Shown in pieces: positions 14,601 through 27,785 of a stretch of 64,000 bases of DNA. The stretch is from NCBI GenBank assembly GCA_039707655.1, contig CM077666.1, positions 246,356,166 through 246,420,165 of the forward strand. Reading direction: 5' to 3'. The notes under the pieces were generated by a model, which saw only the letters and a program-made list of their open reading frames with translations, did not search any database and had not been told where the DNA came from. The translations under genes were made by a program, and so were the position numbers. This DNA is from Elymus sibiricus (lineage: Eukaryota > Streptophyta > Magnoliopsida > Poales > Poaceae). Each line of letters opens with the position of its first letter. Position 1 is the first letter of the stretch.

Positions 14601-17168
14601 TACATGATAACATCACCATTTTTGGAAATAACTAGGGTGTTAACATTGTGAGCAATAATTCCACAAAAAGATTGAAGATTTGGTTTAAAAAAATAATTTT
14701 CCATTTTTCTATTGCCATGCATGACTTTTTGTGTGAAGGAAGTGCCATAAATAAGATTGTAAATTGTGCCCTTACAATTTTGTTCTAAAGTATACCACAT
14801 AGTATGCCAACTGCCAATTTTTCATGAATTTCAGAGTGAGATTGCCATATTTCATTGATTTATTGAATTTCTGGCGATTTACATTAAGTAATTCAAATTT
14901 GAACTGCAAGTGTGCTCTAGTTTGGTCCAAATAAATTCTGGAAAATCATTTTTATCTTCCACATTAGGAATGTAGGAAGTATCCACAAAGAAAACTCCGT
15001 TACCCACCCATTATATATGATTACTCATCCATGCAATTTTGACAACACATCGAAAGAATTAAAGAAAATGAAAAAAGGCTCAAAAATTGAAATCCGTTTG
15101 CATGGAGGCCTCTTATGTGCAATGGCTTGTGGGAAAAATAATAAACTGACAATACCACAAAGTTTTTAAAAAAACCTTCATAGACTGACCTTTCTCCTAT
15201 GAGGATCAATGACTTTCAACCAAGAGGACCATGACCATGAGCATCTTCATGGCAAAGTACATGATAACATCACCATTTTTGGAAATAACTAGGGTGTTAA
15301 CATTGTGATCAATAATTCCAAAAAAAGATTGAAGATTTGGTTTAAAAAAATAATTTTCCATTTTTCTAGTGCCATGCATGACTTTTTTTCTGAAGCTAGT
15401 GCCATAAATAAGATTGTAAATCATGCCCTTACAATTTTCTCCTAAAGTATACCACATGGGATGCCAACTGCCAATTTTTCATGAATTTCAGAGTGATATT
15501 GCCATATTTCATTGATTTATTGAATTTCTGGCGATTTACATCAAGTAATTCAAATTTGAACTACAAGTGTGCTCTAGTTTGGTCCAATAAACTCTGAAAA
15601 ATCATTTTCACCTTCCACATTAGGAATGTAGGCGGTATCCACAAAGAAAACTACTCAACCATTATATATGATTCCTCATCCATGCAATTTTGACAACACA
15701 TCGAAAGAAATTAAAGAAAATGACAAAACGCTCAAAAATTGAAATCCTTTTGCTTGGAGGCCTCTTATGTGCAATGGCTTGTGGGAAAAATAATAAACTG
15801 ACAATACCACAAACTTTTAAAAAAAGCTTCACAAAGTGACCTATCTCCGATGAAGTTCAATGACTTTCAACCAAGATGACCATCACCATGAGCATCTTCA
15901 TGGCATAGACATGATAACATCACCATTTTTGGAAATAAGAAGGGTGTTAACATTGTGAGCAATTATTCCATAAAAAGATTGAAGATTTGGTTAAAAATAA
16001 TAATTTTCCATTTTTCTAGTGCTACGCATGACTTTTTTTGTGGAGCAAGTGCCATAAATAAGATTGTAAATCATGCCCTTACAATTTTCTCCTAAAGTAT
16101 ACCACATGGGATGCCAACTGCCAATTTTTCATGAATTTCAGAGTGATATTGCCACATTTCATTGATTTATTGAATTTCTGGCGATTTACATCAAGTAATT
16201 CAAATTTGAACTGCAAGTGTGCTCTAGTTTGGTCCAAATAAATTCTGGAAAATCATTTTTATCTTCCACATTAGGAATTTTGGAAGTATCCACAAAGAAA
16301 ACTCCGTTACCCACCCATTATATATGATTACTCATCCATGCAATTTTGACAACACATCGAAAGAATTAAAGAAAATGAAAAAAGGCTCAAAAATTGAAAT
16401 CCGTTTGCATGGAGGCCTCTTATGTGCAATGGCTTGTGGGAAAAATAATAAACTGACAATACCACAAACTTTTTAAAAGAACCTTCACAGACTGACCTTT
16501 CTCCTATGAGGATCAATGACTTTCAACCAAGAGGACCATGACCATGAGCATCTTCATGGCAAAGTACATGATAACATCACCATTTTTGGAAATAACTAGG
16601 GTGTTAACATTGTGAGCAATAATTCCACAAAAAGATTGAAGATTTGGTTTAAAAAAATAATTTTCCATTTTTCTATTGCCATGCATGACTTTTTGTGTGA
16701 AGGAAGTGCCATAAATAAGATTGTAAATTGTGCCCTTACAATTTTGTTCTAAAGTATACCACATAGTATGCCAACTGCCAATTTTTCATGAATTTCAGAG
16801 TGAGATTGCCATATTTCATTGATTTATTGAATTTCTGGCGATTTACATTAAGTAATTCAAATTTGAACTGCAAGTGTGCTCTAGTTTGGTCCAAATAAAT
16901 TCTGGAAAATCATTTTTATCTTCCACATTAGGAATGTAGGAAGTATCCACAAAGAAAACTCCGTTACCCACCCATTATATATGATTACTCATCCATGCAA
17001 TTTTGACAACACATCGAAAGAATTAAAGAAAATGAAAAAAGGCTCAAAAATTGAAATCCGTTTGCATGGAGGCCTCTTATGTGCAATGGCTTGTGGGAAA
17101 ATAATAAACTGACAATACCACAAACTTTTTAAAAAAACCTTCACAGACTGACCTTTCTCCTATGAGGA
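8658..17168. repeat. Satellite array, higher-order repeat B (4-mer, 2,620 bp)
   Basis: Landmarks at 8658, 9309, 9965, 10621, 11278, 11929, 12585, 13241 and 13898 give spacings of 651, 656, 656 and 657 bp, repeated, so the unit is a tetramer of 2,620 bp. Two complete units (8658-11277 and 11278-13897) are followed by a shortened one (13898-15205, two monomers) and by a further three-monomer stretch (15206-17168). The first monomer is marked by tttttttctgaagctagtgcc. The boundary before the fourth landmark is marked by gtgggaaaataat, with one A fewer than usual. Monomers 9965, 10621 and 12585 closely resemble the 8001 monomer of array A, so B probably arose from A-type material with an added monomer (inference). 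Confidence 0.9.
13898..15205. repeat. Contracted copy of HOR B (two monomers missing)
   Basis: Between the first-type monomer at 13898 and the next first-type monomer at 15206 there are only two monomers, where the neighbouring units have four. The switch is visible at about 14345-14400. The left side has the short actactcaaccatt form followed by gattcctcatcc, typical of the first monomer. The sequence then changes to the gaaagaattaaagaaaatgaaa form that normally precedes the third or fourth monomer. This is the expected product of unequal exchange or replication slippage between homologous, out-of-register monomers. Confidence 0.8.
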
Positions 17169-20100
17169 TCAATGACTTTCAACCAAGAGGACCATGACCA
17201 TGAGCATCTTCATGGCAAAGTACATGATAACATCACCATTTTTGGAAATAACTAGGGTGTTAACATTGTGAGCAATAATTCCAAAAAAAGATTGAAGATT
17301 TGGTTTAAAAAAATAATTTTCCATTTTTCTAGTGCCATGCATGACTTTTTTTTCTGAAGCTAGTGCCATAAATAAGATTGTAAATCATGCCCTTACAATT
17401 TTCTCCTAAAGTATACCACATGGGATGCCAACTGCCAATTTTTCATGAATTTCAGAGTGATATTGCCATATTTCATTGATTTATTGAATTTCTGGCGATT
17501 TACATCAAGTAATTCAAATTTGAACTACAAGTGTGCTCTAGTTTGGTCCAATAAACTCTGAAAAATCATTTTCACCTTCCACATTAGGAATGTAGGCGGT
17601 ATCCACAAAGAAAACTTAGTTACCAACCCATTATATATGATTACTCATCCATGCAATTTTGACAACACATCGAAAGAAATTAAAGAAAATGAAAAAAGGC
17701 TCAAAAATTGAAATCCTTTTGCATGGAGGTGTCTTTTGTGCAATGGCTTGCGGGAAAAATAATAAACTGACAATACCACAAACTTTTAAAAAACCCTTCA
17801 CAAACTAACCTATCTCCGATGAAGATCAATGACTTTCAACCAAGATGACCATCACCATGAGCATCTTCATGGCATAGTACATGATAACATCAGTATTTTT
17901 GGAAATAACAAGGGTGTTAACATTGTGAGCAATAATTCCACAAAAAGATTGAAGATTTGGTTAAAAAAATTAATTTACCAATTTTCTAATGCTATGCATG
18001 GCTTTTTTTGTGAAGGAAGTGCCATAAATAAGATTGTAAATCATGCCCTTACAATTTTGTCCTAAAGTATACCACAAGGGATGCCAACTGCCAATTTTTC
18101 ATGAATTTCAGAGTGATATTGCCCTATTTCATTGATTTATTGAATTTCTGGCGATTTACATCAAGTAATTCAAATTTGAACTACAAGTGTGCTCTAGTTT
18201 GCTTCAATAAATTCTGAAAAATCATTTTCACCTTCCACATTAGGAATGTATGCAGTATCCACAAAGAAAACTCAGTTACCATCCCATTATATATGATTAC
18301 TCATCCATGCAATTTTGACAACACATCGAAAGAAATTAAAGAAAATGAAAAAAGGCTCAAAAATTGAAATCCTTGTGCATGGAGTCCTCTTATGTGCAAT
18401 GGCTTGTGGGAAAAATAATAAACTAACAATACCACAAACTTTAAAAAAAACCTTCACAAACTGACCTATCTCCTATGAGAATCAATGACTTTCAACCAAG
18501 ATGACCTTGACTATGAGCATCTTCATGGAATAGTACATGATAACTTCACCATTTTTCGAAATAACAAGGGTGTTAACATTGTGAGCAATAATTCCACAAA
18601 AAGATTGAATATTTGGTTTAAAAAAATTAACTTTCCATTTTTCTAGTGCTATGCATGACTTTTTGTGTGAAGCAAGTGCCATAAATAAGATCGTAAATCG
18701 TGCCCTTACAATTTTCTTCTAAAGTATACCACATGGGATGCCAACTGATAAATTTTTCATGAATTTCAGAGTGATATTGCCATATTTCATTGATTTATTG
18801 AATTTCTGGCGATTTACATCAAGTAATTCAAATTTGAAATGCAAATGTGCTCTAGTTTGGTCCAAATAAATTCTGGAAAATTATTTTTATCTTCCACATT
18901 AGGAATGTCGGAAGTATCCACAAAGAAAACTCCGTTACCCACCCATTATATATGATTACCCATCCATGCAATTTTGTCAACACATCGAAAGAATTAAAGA
19001 AAATGAAAAAAGGCCCAAAATTGAAATCCTTTTGCATGGAGGCCTCTTATGTGCAATGGCTTGTGGGAAAAATAATAAACTGACAATAGCACAAACTTTT
19101 TAAAAAACCCTTCACAGACTGACCTTTCTCCTATGAAGATCAATGACTTTCAACCAAGAGGACCATGACCATGAGCATCTTCATGGCAAAGTACATGATA
19201 ACATCACCATTTTTGGAAATAACTAGGGTGTTAACATTGTGAGCAATAATTCCACAAAAAGATTGAAGATTTGGTTTAAAAAAATAATTTTCCATTTTTC
19301 TAGTGCCATGCATGACTTTTTTTGTGAAGGAAGTGCCATAAATAAGATTGTCAATTGTGCCCTTACAATTTTGTTCTAAAGTATACCACATAGTATGCCA
19401 ACTGCCAATTTTTCATGAATTTCAGAGTGAGATTGCCATATTTCATTGATTTATTGAATTTCTGGCGATTTACATTAAGTAATTCAAATTTGAACTGCAA
19501 GTGTGCTCTAGTTTGGTCCAAATAAATTCTGGAAAATCATTTTTATCTTCCACATTAGGAATGTAGGAAGTATCCACAAAGAAAACTCCGTTACCCACCC
19601 ATTATATATGATTACTCATCCATGCAATTTGACAACACATCGAAAGAATTAAAGAAAATGAAAAAAGGCTCAAAAATTGAAATCCGTTTGCATGGAGGCC
19701 TCTTATGTGCAATGGCTTGTGGGAAAATAATAAACTGACAATACCACAAACTTTTTAAAAAAACCTTCACAGACTGACCTTTCTCCTATGAGGATCAATG
19801 ACTTTCAACCAAGAGGACCATGACCATGAGCATCTTCATGGCAAAGTACATGATAACATCACCATTTTTGGAAATAACTAGGGTGTTAACATTGTGAGCA
19901 ATAATTCCAAAAAAAGATTGAAGATTTGGTTTAAAAAAATAATTTTCCATTTTTCTAGTGCCATGCATGACTTTTTTTCTGAAGCTAGTGCCATAAATAA
20001 GATTGTAAATCATGCCCTTACAATTTTCTCCTAAAGTATACCACATGGGATGCCAACTGCCAATTTTTCATGAATTTCAGAGTGATATTGCCATATTTCA

Positions 20101-22380
20101 TTGATTTATTGAATTTCTGGCGATTTACATCAAGTAATTCAAATTTGAACTACAAGTGTGCTCTAGTTTGGTCCAATAAACTCTGAAAAATCATTTTCAC
20201 CTTCCACATTAGGAATGTAGGCGGTATCCACAAAGAAAACTTAGTTACCAACCCATTATATATGATTACTCATCCATGCAATTTTGACAACACATCGAAA
20301 GAAATTAAAGAAAATGAAAAAAGGCTCAAAAATTGAAATCCTTTTGCATGGAGGTGTCTTTTGTGCAATGGCTTGCGGGAAAAATAATAAACTGACAATA
20401 CCACAAACTTTTAAAAAACCCTTCACAAACTAACCTATCTCCGATGAAGATCAATGACTTTCAACCAAGATGACCATCACCATGAGCATCTTCATGGCAT
20501 AGTACATGATAACATCAGTATTTTTGGAAATAACAAGGGTGTTAACATTGTGAGCAATAATTCCACAAAAAGATTGAAGATTTGGTTAAAAAAATTAATT
20601 TACCAATTTTCTAATGCTATGCATGGCTTTTTTTGTGAAGGAAGTGCCATAAATAAGATTGTAAATCATGCCCTTACAATTTTGTCCTAAAGTATACCAC
20701 AAGGGATGCCAACTGCCAATTTTTCATGAATTTCAGAGTGATATTGCCCTATTTCATTGATTTATTGAATTTCTGGCGATTTACATCAAGTAATTCAAAT
20801 TTGAACTACAAGTGTGCTCTAGTTTGCTTCAATAAATTCTGAAAAATCATTTTCACCTTCCACATTAGGAATGTATGCAGTATCCACAAAGAAAACTCAG
20901 TTACCATCCCATTATATATGATTACTCATCCATGCAATTTTGACAACACATCGAAAGAAATTAAAGAAAATGAAAAAAGGCTCAAAAATTGAAATCCTTT
21001 TGCATGGAGTCCTCTTATGTGCAATGGCTTGTGGGAAAAATAATAAACTAACAATACCACAAACTTTAAAAAAAACCTTCACAAACTGACCTATCTCCTA
21101 TGAGAATCAATGACTTTCAACCAAGATGACCTTGACTATGAGCATCTTCATGGAATAGTACATGATAACTTCACCATTTTTCGAAATAACAAGGGTGTTA
21201 ACATTGTGAGCAATAATTCCACAAAAAGATTGAATATTTGGTTTAAAAAAATTAACTTTCCATTTTTCTAGTGCTATGCATGACTTTTTGTGTGAAGCAA
21301 GTGCCATAAATAAGATCGTAAATCGTGCCCTTACAATTTTCTTCTAAAGTATACCACATGGGATGCCAACTGATAAATTTTTCATGAATTTCAGAGTGAT
21401 ATTGCCATATTTCATTGATTTATTGAATTTCTGGCGATTTACATCAAGTAATTCAAATTTGAAATGCAAATGTGCTCTAGTTTGGTCCAAATAAATTCTG
21501 GAAAATTATTTTTATCTTCCACATTAGGAATGTCGGAAGTATCCACAAAGAAAACTCCGTTACCCACCCATTATATATGATTACCCATCCATGCAATTTT
21601 GTCAACACATCGAAAGAATTAAAGAAAATGAAAAAAGGCCCAAAATTGAAATCCTTTTGCATGGAGGCCTCTTATGTGCAATGGCTTGTGGGAAAAATAA
21701 TAAACTGACAATAGCACAAACTTTTTAAAAAACCCTTCACAGACTGACCTTTCTCCTATGAAGATCAATGACTTTCAACCAAGAGGACCATGACCATGAG
21801 CATCTTCATGGCAAAGTACATGATAACATCACCATTTTTGGAAATAACTAGGGTGTTAACATTGTGAGCAATAATTCCACAAAAAGATTGAAGATTTGGT
21901 TTAAAAAAATAATTTTCCATTTTTCTAGTGCCATGCATGACTTTTTTTGTGAAGCAAGTGCCATAAATAAGATTGTCAATCGTGCCCTTACAATTTTCTC
22001 CTAAAGTATACCACATGGGATGCCAACTGCGAATTTTTCATGAATTTCAGAGTGATATTGCCATATTTCATTGATTTATTTAATTTCTAGCGATTTACAT
22101 CAAGTAATTCAAATTTGAACTACAAATGAGCTCTAGTTTGGTCCAATAAACTCTGAAAAATCATTTTCACCTTCCACATTAGGAATGTAGGCAGTATCCA
22201 CAAAGAAAACTTACTTACCAACCCATTACATATGATTACTCATCCATGCAATTTTGACAACATATCGAAAGAAATTAAAGAAAATGAAAAAAAGGCTCAA
22301 AAGTTGAAATCCTTTTTCATGGAGGCGTCTTATGTGCAATGGCATGTGGGAAAAATAGACTGACCTTTCTCCTATGAAGA
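17169..22380. repeat. Satellite array, higher-order repeat C (4-mer, ~2,625 bp, two copies)
   Basis: Landmarks at 17169, 17826, 18482 and 19140 are matched by 19795, 20451, 21107 and 21765, each 2,625-2,626 bp later. The two copies share private variants such as catcagtattt with aatttaccaattttc (second monomer), gatgaccttgactatgagc (third) and aggcccaaaattg before the fourth. Close identity runs to about 21950, where gaaggaagtgcc in the first copy becomes gaagcaagtgcc and the copies diverge. The first monomer of each copy carries the gaagctagtgcc marker of HOR B, so C appears to be joined to B by exchange within that monomer. Confidence 0.88.
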
Positions 22381-24963
22381 TCAATGACTTTCAACCAAGA
22401 GGACCTTGACCATGAGCATCTTCATGGCAAAGTACATGATAACATCACCATTTTTGGAAATAACTAGGGTGTTAACATTGTGAGCAATAATTCCACAAAA
22501 AGATTGAAGATTTGGGTTAAAAAAATAATTTTCCATTTTTCTAGTGCCATGCATGACTTTTTTTGTGAAGCAAGTGCCATAAATAAGATCGTAAATCGTG
22601 CCCTTACAATTTTCTCCTAAAGTATACCACATGGGATGTCAACTGCCAAGTTTTCATGAATTTCAGAGTGATATTGCCATATTTCATCGATTTATTGAAT
22701 TTCTGGCGATTTACATCAAGTAATTCAAATTTGAACTACAAGTGTGCTCTAGTTTGGCCCAATAAACTATGAAAAATCATTTTCACCTTCCACATAAGGA
22801 ATGTACGCAGTATCCACAAAGAAAACTTAGTTACCAACCCATTATATATGATTACTCATCCATGCAATTTTGACAACACATCGAAAGAAATTAAAGAAAA
22901 TGAAAAAAGGCACAAAAATTGAAATTCTTTTGCATGGAGGCCTCTTATGTGCAATGGCTTGTGGGAAAAATAATAAACTGATAATACCACAAACTTTTAA
23001 AAAACCATTCACAAACTGACCTATCTCCGATGAAGATCAATGACTTTCGACCAAGATGACCATCACCATGAGCATCTTCATGGCATAGTACATGATAACA
23101 TCACTGTTTTTGGAAATAACAAGGGTGTTAACATTGTGAGCAATAATTCCACAAAAAGATTGAAGATTTCGTTAAAAAAATTAATTTTCCAATTTTCTAA
23201 TGCTATGCATGACTTTTTTTGTGAAGCAAGTGCCATAAATAAGATTGTAAATCGTGCCCTCACAATTTTGTCCTATAGTATACCACATGGGATGCCAACT
23301 GCCAATTTTTCATGAATTTCAGAGTGATATTGCCATATTTCATTGATTTATTGAATTTCTGGCGATTTACATCAAGTAATTCAAATTTGAACTACAAATG
23401 TGCTCTAGTTTGGTCCAATAAACTCTGAAAAATCATTTTCACCTTCCACATTAGGAATGTAGGCAGTATCCACAAAGAAAACTTAGTTACCAACCCATTA
23501 CATATGATTACTCATCCATGGAATTTTGACAACACATCGAAAGACATTAAAGAAAATGAAAAAAGGCTCAAAAGTTGAAATCCTTTTGCATGGAGGCCTC
23601 TTATGTGCAATGGCTTGTGGGAAAAATAGACTGGCCTTTCTCCTATGAAGATCAATGACTTTCAACCAAGAGGACCTTGACCATGAGCATCTTCATGGCA
23701 AAGTACATGATAACATCACCATTTTTGGAAATAACTAGGGTGTTAACATTGTGAGCAATAATTCCACAAAAAGATTGAAGATTTGGGTTAAAAAATAATT
23801 TTCCATTTTTCTAGTGCCATGCATGACTTTTTTTGTGAAGCAAGTGCCATAAATAAGATTGTAAATCGTGCCCTTACATTTTTCTCCTAAAGTATACCAC
23901 ATGGGATTCCAACTGCCAATTTTTCATGAATTTTAGAGTGATATTGCCATATTTCATCGATTTATTGAATTTCTGTCGATTTACATCACGTAATTCAAAT
24001 TTGAACTACAAGTGTGCTCTAGTTTGGTCCAATAAACTATGAAAAATCATTTTCACCTTCCACATAAGTAATGTACGCAGTATCCACAAAGAAAACTTAG
24101 TTACCAACCCATTATATATGATTACTCATCCATGCAATTTTGACAAAACATCGAAAGAAATTAAATAAAATGAAAAAAGGCTCAAAAATTGAAATCCTTT
24201 GGCATGGAGGCCTCTTATGTGCAATGGCTTGTGGGAAAAATAATAAACTGATAATACCACAAACTTTTAAAAAACCCTTCACAAACTGACCTATCTCTGA
24301 TGAAGATCAATGACTTTCAACCAAGATGACCATCACCATGAGCATCTTCATGGCATAGTACATGATAACATCAGTATTTTTGGAAATAACAAGGGTGTTA
24401 ACATTGTGAGCAATAATTCCACAAAAAGATTGAAGATTTCGTTAAAAAAATTAATTTTCCAATTTTCTAATGCTATGCATGACTTTTTTTGTGAAGCAAG
24501 TACCATAAATAAGATTGTAAATCGTGCCCTCACAATTTTGTCCTAAAGTATACCACATGGGATGCAAACTGCCAATTATTCATGAATTTCAGAGTGATAT
24601 TGCCATATTTCATTGATTTATTGAATTTCTGGCGATTTACTTCAAGTAATTCAAATTTGAACTGCAAGTGTGCTCTAGTTTGGTCCAATAAATTCTGAAA
24701 AATCATTTTCACCTTCCACGTTAGGAATGTACGCAGTATCCAAAAAGAAAACTCAATTACTCAACCATTATATATGATTCCTCATCCATGCAATTTTGAC
24801 AACACATCGAAAGAAATTATAGAAAATGACAAAACGCACAAAAAATTGAAATCCTTTTGCTTGGAGGCCTCTTATGTGCAATGGCTTGTGGGAAAAATAA
24901 TAAACTGACAATACCACAAACTTTTAAAAAAACCTTCACAAACTGACCTATCTCCTATGAGGA
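22381..24963. repeat. Satellite dimer repeat (1.27 kb, two copies) with internally deleted monomers
   Basis: Landmarks at 22381, 23037, 23652 and 24307 show a two-monomer unit (656 + 615 bp) present twice in a row, with an offset of 1,270-1,271 bp. The 615-bp spacing comes from a deletion of about 41 bp in the last part of the monomer: the normal run from aataaactgac to the terminal cttcacag is missing, leaving gggaaaaatagactg. The junction is seen at about 22356 and 23627. The monomers at 23037 and 24307 share gaagatttcgtt instead of gaagatttggtt. Some variants separate the two copies, so the duplication is not the most recent event in the window. Confidence 0.85.
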
Positions 24964-25815
24964 TCAATGACTTTCAACCAAGATGACCATGACCACGAGC
25001 ATCTTCATGGCAAAGTACATGATAACATCACCATTTTTGGAAATAACTAGGGTGTTAACATTGTGAGCAATAATTCCACAAAAAGATTGAAGATTTGGTT
25101 TAAAAAAATAATTTTCCATTTTTCTAGTGCCATGCATGACTTTTTTTGTGAAGCAAGTGCCATAAATAAGATTGTAAATCGTGCCCTTACAATTTTCTCC
25201 TAAAGTATACCACATGGGATGCCAACTGCGAATTTTTCATGAATTTCAGAGTGATATTGCCATATTTCATTGATTTATTGAATTTCTGGCAATTTACATC
25301 AAGTAATTCAAATTTGAACTATAAGTGTGCTCTAGTTTGGTCCAATAAACTCTGAAAAATCATTTTCACCTTCCACATTAGGAATGTAGGCAGTATCCAC
25401 AAAGAAAACTCAATTACCCAACCATTATATATGATTACTCATCCATGCAATTTGACAACACATCGAAAGAAATAAAAGAAAATAAAAAAGGGTCAAAAAT
25501 TGAAGATTTGATCAAATCTTTTTGTGCACTAGTTGGTCCAATAAATTCTGAAAAATCATTTTCACCTTCCACGTTAGGAATGTACGCAGTATCTGCAAAG
25601 AGAACTCAATTACCCAACCATTATATATGATTACTCATCCATGCAATTTGACAACTCATCGAAAGAAATAAAAGAAAATAAAAAAGGCTCAAAAATTGAA
25701 ATCCTTTTGCATGGAGGCCTCTTATGTGCAATGGCTTGTGGGAAAAATAATAAACTGACAATACCACAAACTTTTTAAAAAAAACCTTCACAGACTGACC
25801 TTTCTCCTATGAGGA
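24964..25815. repeat. Satellite monomer followed by a truncated module
   Basis: The landmark at 24964 is followed by the next at 25816, a spacing of 852 bp instead of about 656. The excess of 196 bp is the truncated module described separately at 25445-25640. Apart from it the monomer is ordinary, and it corresponds closely to the one at 33648 (shared variants include gaccatgaccacgagc and gaactataagtgtg). Confidence 0.85.
25445..25640. repeat. Truncated 196-bp satellite module, copy 1
   Basis: The sequence starting atgcaatttgacaac at 25445 recurs at 25641, 196 bp later. Between the two lies the end part of a monomer from which about 460 bp are missing: caaaaattgaag runs into atttgatcaaatc and then straight into ctagttggtccaataaa. 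The junction contains the perfect 18-bp palindrome aagatttgatcaaatctt (25503-25520), which is absent from normal monomers. Part of this junction matches an inverted piece of the monomer (see findings). Confidence 0.85.
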
Positions 25816-27785
25816 TCAATGACTTTCAACCAAGAGGACCATGACCATGAGCATCTTCATGGCAAAGTACATGATAACATCAGCATTTTTGGAAATAACT
25901 AGGGTGTTAACATTGTGAGCAATAATTCCACAAAAGGATTGAAGATTTGGTTTAAAAAAATAATTTTCCATTTTTCTAGTGCCATGCATGACTTTTTTTG
26001 TGAAGCAAGTGCCATAAATAAGATTGTAAATCATGCCCTTACAATTTTCTCCTAAAGTATACCACATGGGATGCCAACTGCCAATTTTTCTTGAATTTCA
26101 GAGTGATATTGCCATATTTCATTGATTTATTGAATTTCTGGCGATTTACATCAAGTAATTCAAATTTGAACTACAAGTGTGCTCTAGTTTGGTCCAATAA
26201 ACTCTGAAAAATCATTTTCACCTTCCACATTAGGAATGTAGGCGGTATCCACAAAGAAAACTTAGTTACCAACCCATTATATATGATTACTCATCCATGC
26301 AATTTTGACAACACATCGAAAGAAATTAAAGAAAATGAAAAAAGGCTCAAAAATTGAAATCCTTTTGCATGGAGGCGTCTTTTGTGCAATGGCTTACGGG
26401 AAAAATAATAAACCGACAATACCACAAACTCTTAAAAAACCCTTCACAAACTAACCTATCTCCGATGAAGATCAATGACTTTCAACCAAGATGACCATCA
26501 CCATGAGCATCTTCATGGCATAGTACATGATAACATCAGTATTTTTGGAAATAACAAGGGTGTTAACATTGTGAGCAATAATTCCACAAAAAGATTGAAG
26601 ATTTGGTTAAAAATAATAATTTTCCAATTTTCTAATGCTATGCATGGCTTTTTTTTGTGAAGTAAGTGCCATAAATAAGATTGTAAATTGTGCCCTTACA
26701 ATTTTGTCCTAAAGTATACCACATGGGATGCCAACTGCCAATTTTTCATGAATTTCAGAGTGATATTGCCATATTTCATTGATTTATTGAATTTCTGTCG
26801 ATTTACATCAAGTAATTCAAATTTGAACTACAAGTGTGCTCTAGTTTGGTCCAATAAATTCTGAAAAATCATTTTCACCTTCCACATTAGGACTGTAGGC
26901 AGTATCCACAAAGAAAACTCAGTTACCATCCCATTATATATGATTACTCATCCATGCAATTTTGACAACACATCGAAAGAAATTAAAGAAAATGAAAAAA
27001 GGCTCAAAAATTGAAATCCTTTTGCATGGAGGCCTCTTATGTGCAATGGCTTGTGGGAAAAATAATAAACTGACAATACCACAAACTTTAAAAAAATCCT
27101 TCACAAACTAACCTATCTCCTATGAGGATCAATGACTTTCAACCAAGATGACCATGACTATGAGCATCTTCATGGCATAGTACATGATAACTTCACCATT
27201 TTTCGAAATAACAAGGGTGTTAACATTGTGAGCCATAATTCCACAAAAAGATTGAAGATTTGGTTAAAAAAATTAATTTTCCATTTTTCTAGTGCTATGC
27301 ATGACTTTTTTTGTGAAGCAAGTGCCATAAATAAGATCATAAATCGTGCCCTTACAATTTTCTTCTAAAGTATACCACATGGGATGCCAACTGCCAATTT
27401 TTCATGAATTTCAGAGTGATATTGCCATATTTCATTGATTTATTGAATTTCTAGCGATTTACATCAAGTAATTCAAATTTGAACTGCAAATGTGCTCTAG
27501 TTTGGTCCAAATAAATTCTGGAAAATCATTTTTATCTTCCACATTAGGAATGTAGGAAGTATCCACAAAGAAAACTCCGTTACCCACCCATTATATATGA
27601 TTACCCATCCATGCAATTTTGTCAACACATCGAAAGAATTAAAGAAAATGAAAAAAGGCTCAAAAATTGAAATCCTTTTGCATGGAGGCCTCTTATGTGC
27701 AATGGTTTGTGGGAAAAATAATAAACTGACAATAGCACAAACTTTTTAAAAAACCCTTCACAGACTGACCTTTCTCCTATGAAGA
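25816..27785. repeat. Three-monomer satellite block, first copy
   Basis: Monomers begin at 25816, 26472 and 27129. They match, in order, monomers at 29093, 29749 and 30406, with a constant offset of 3,277 bp. Shared private variants include catcagtattt plus ggagg[c/t]gtcttttgtgc in the second monomer and gatgaccatgactatgagc with catttttcgaa or a close form in the third. The first two also match 34498 and 35154 (offset 8,682 bp). Confidence 0.82.

Noticed and set aside
17829..18065. Plus-strand open frame of 78 codons with a histidine-rich start (HHHEHLHG)
   Set aside because: It exists only in monomers with acaaggg and catagtacatg. In others the same frame has a stop (actaggg). The histidine run comes from the catcaccatgagcat stretch of the monomer, so a metal-binding peptide is not supported.
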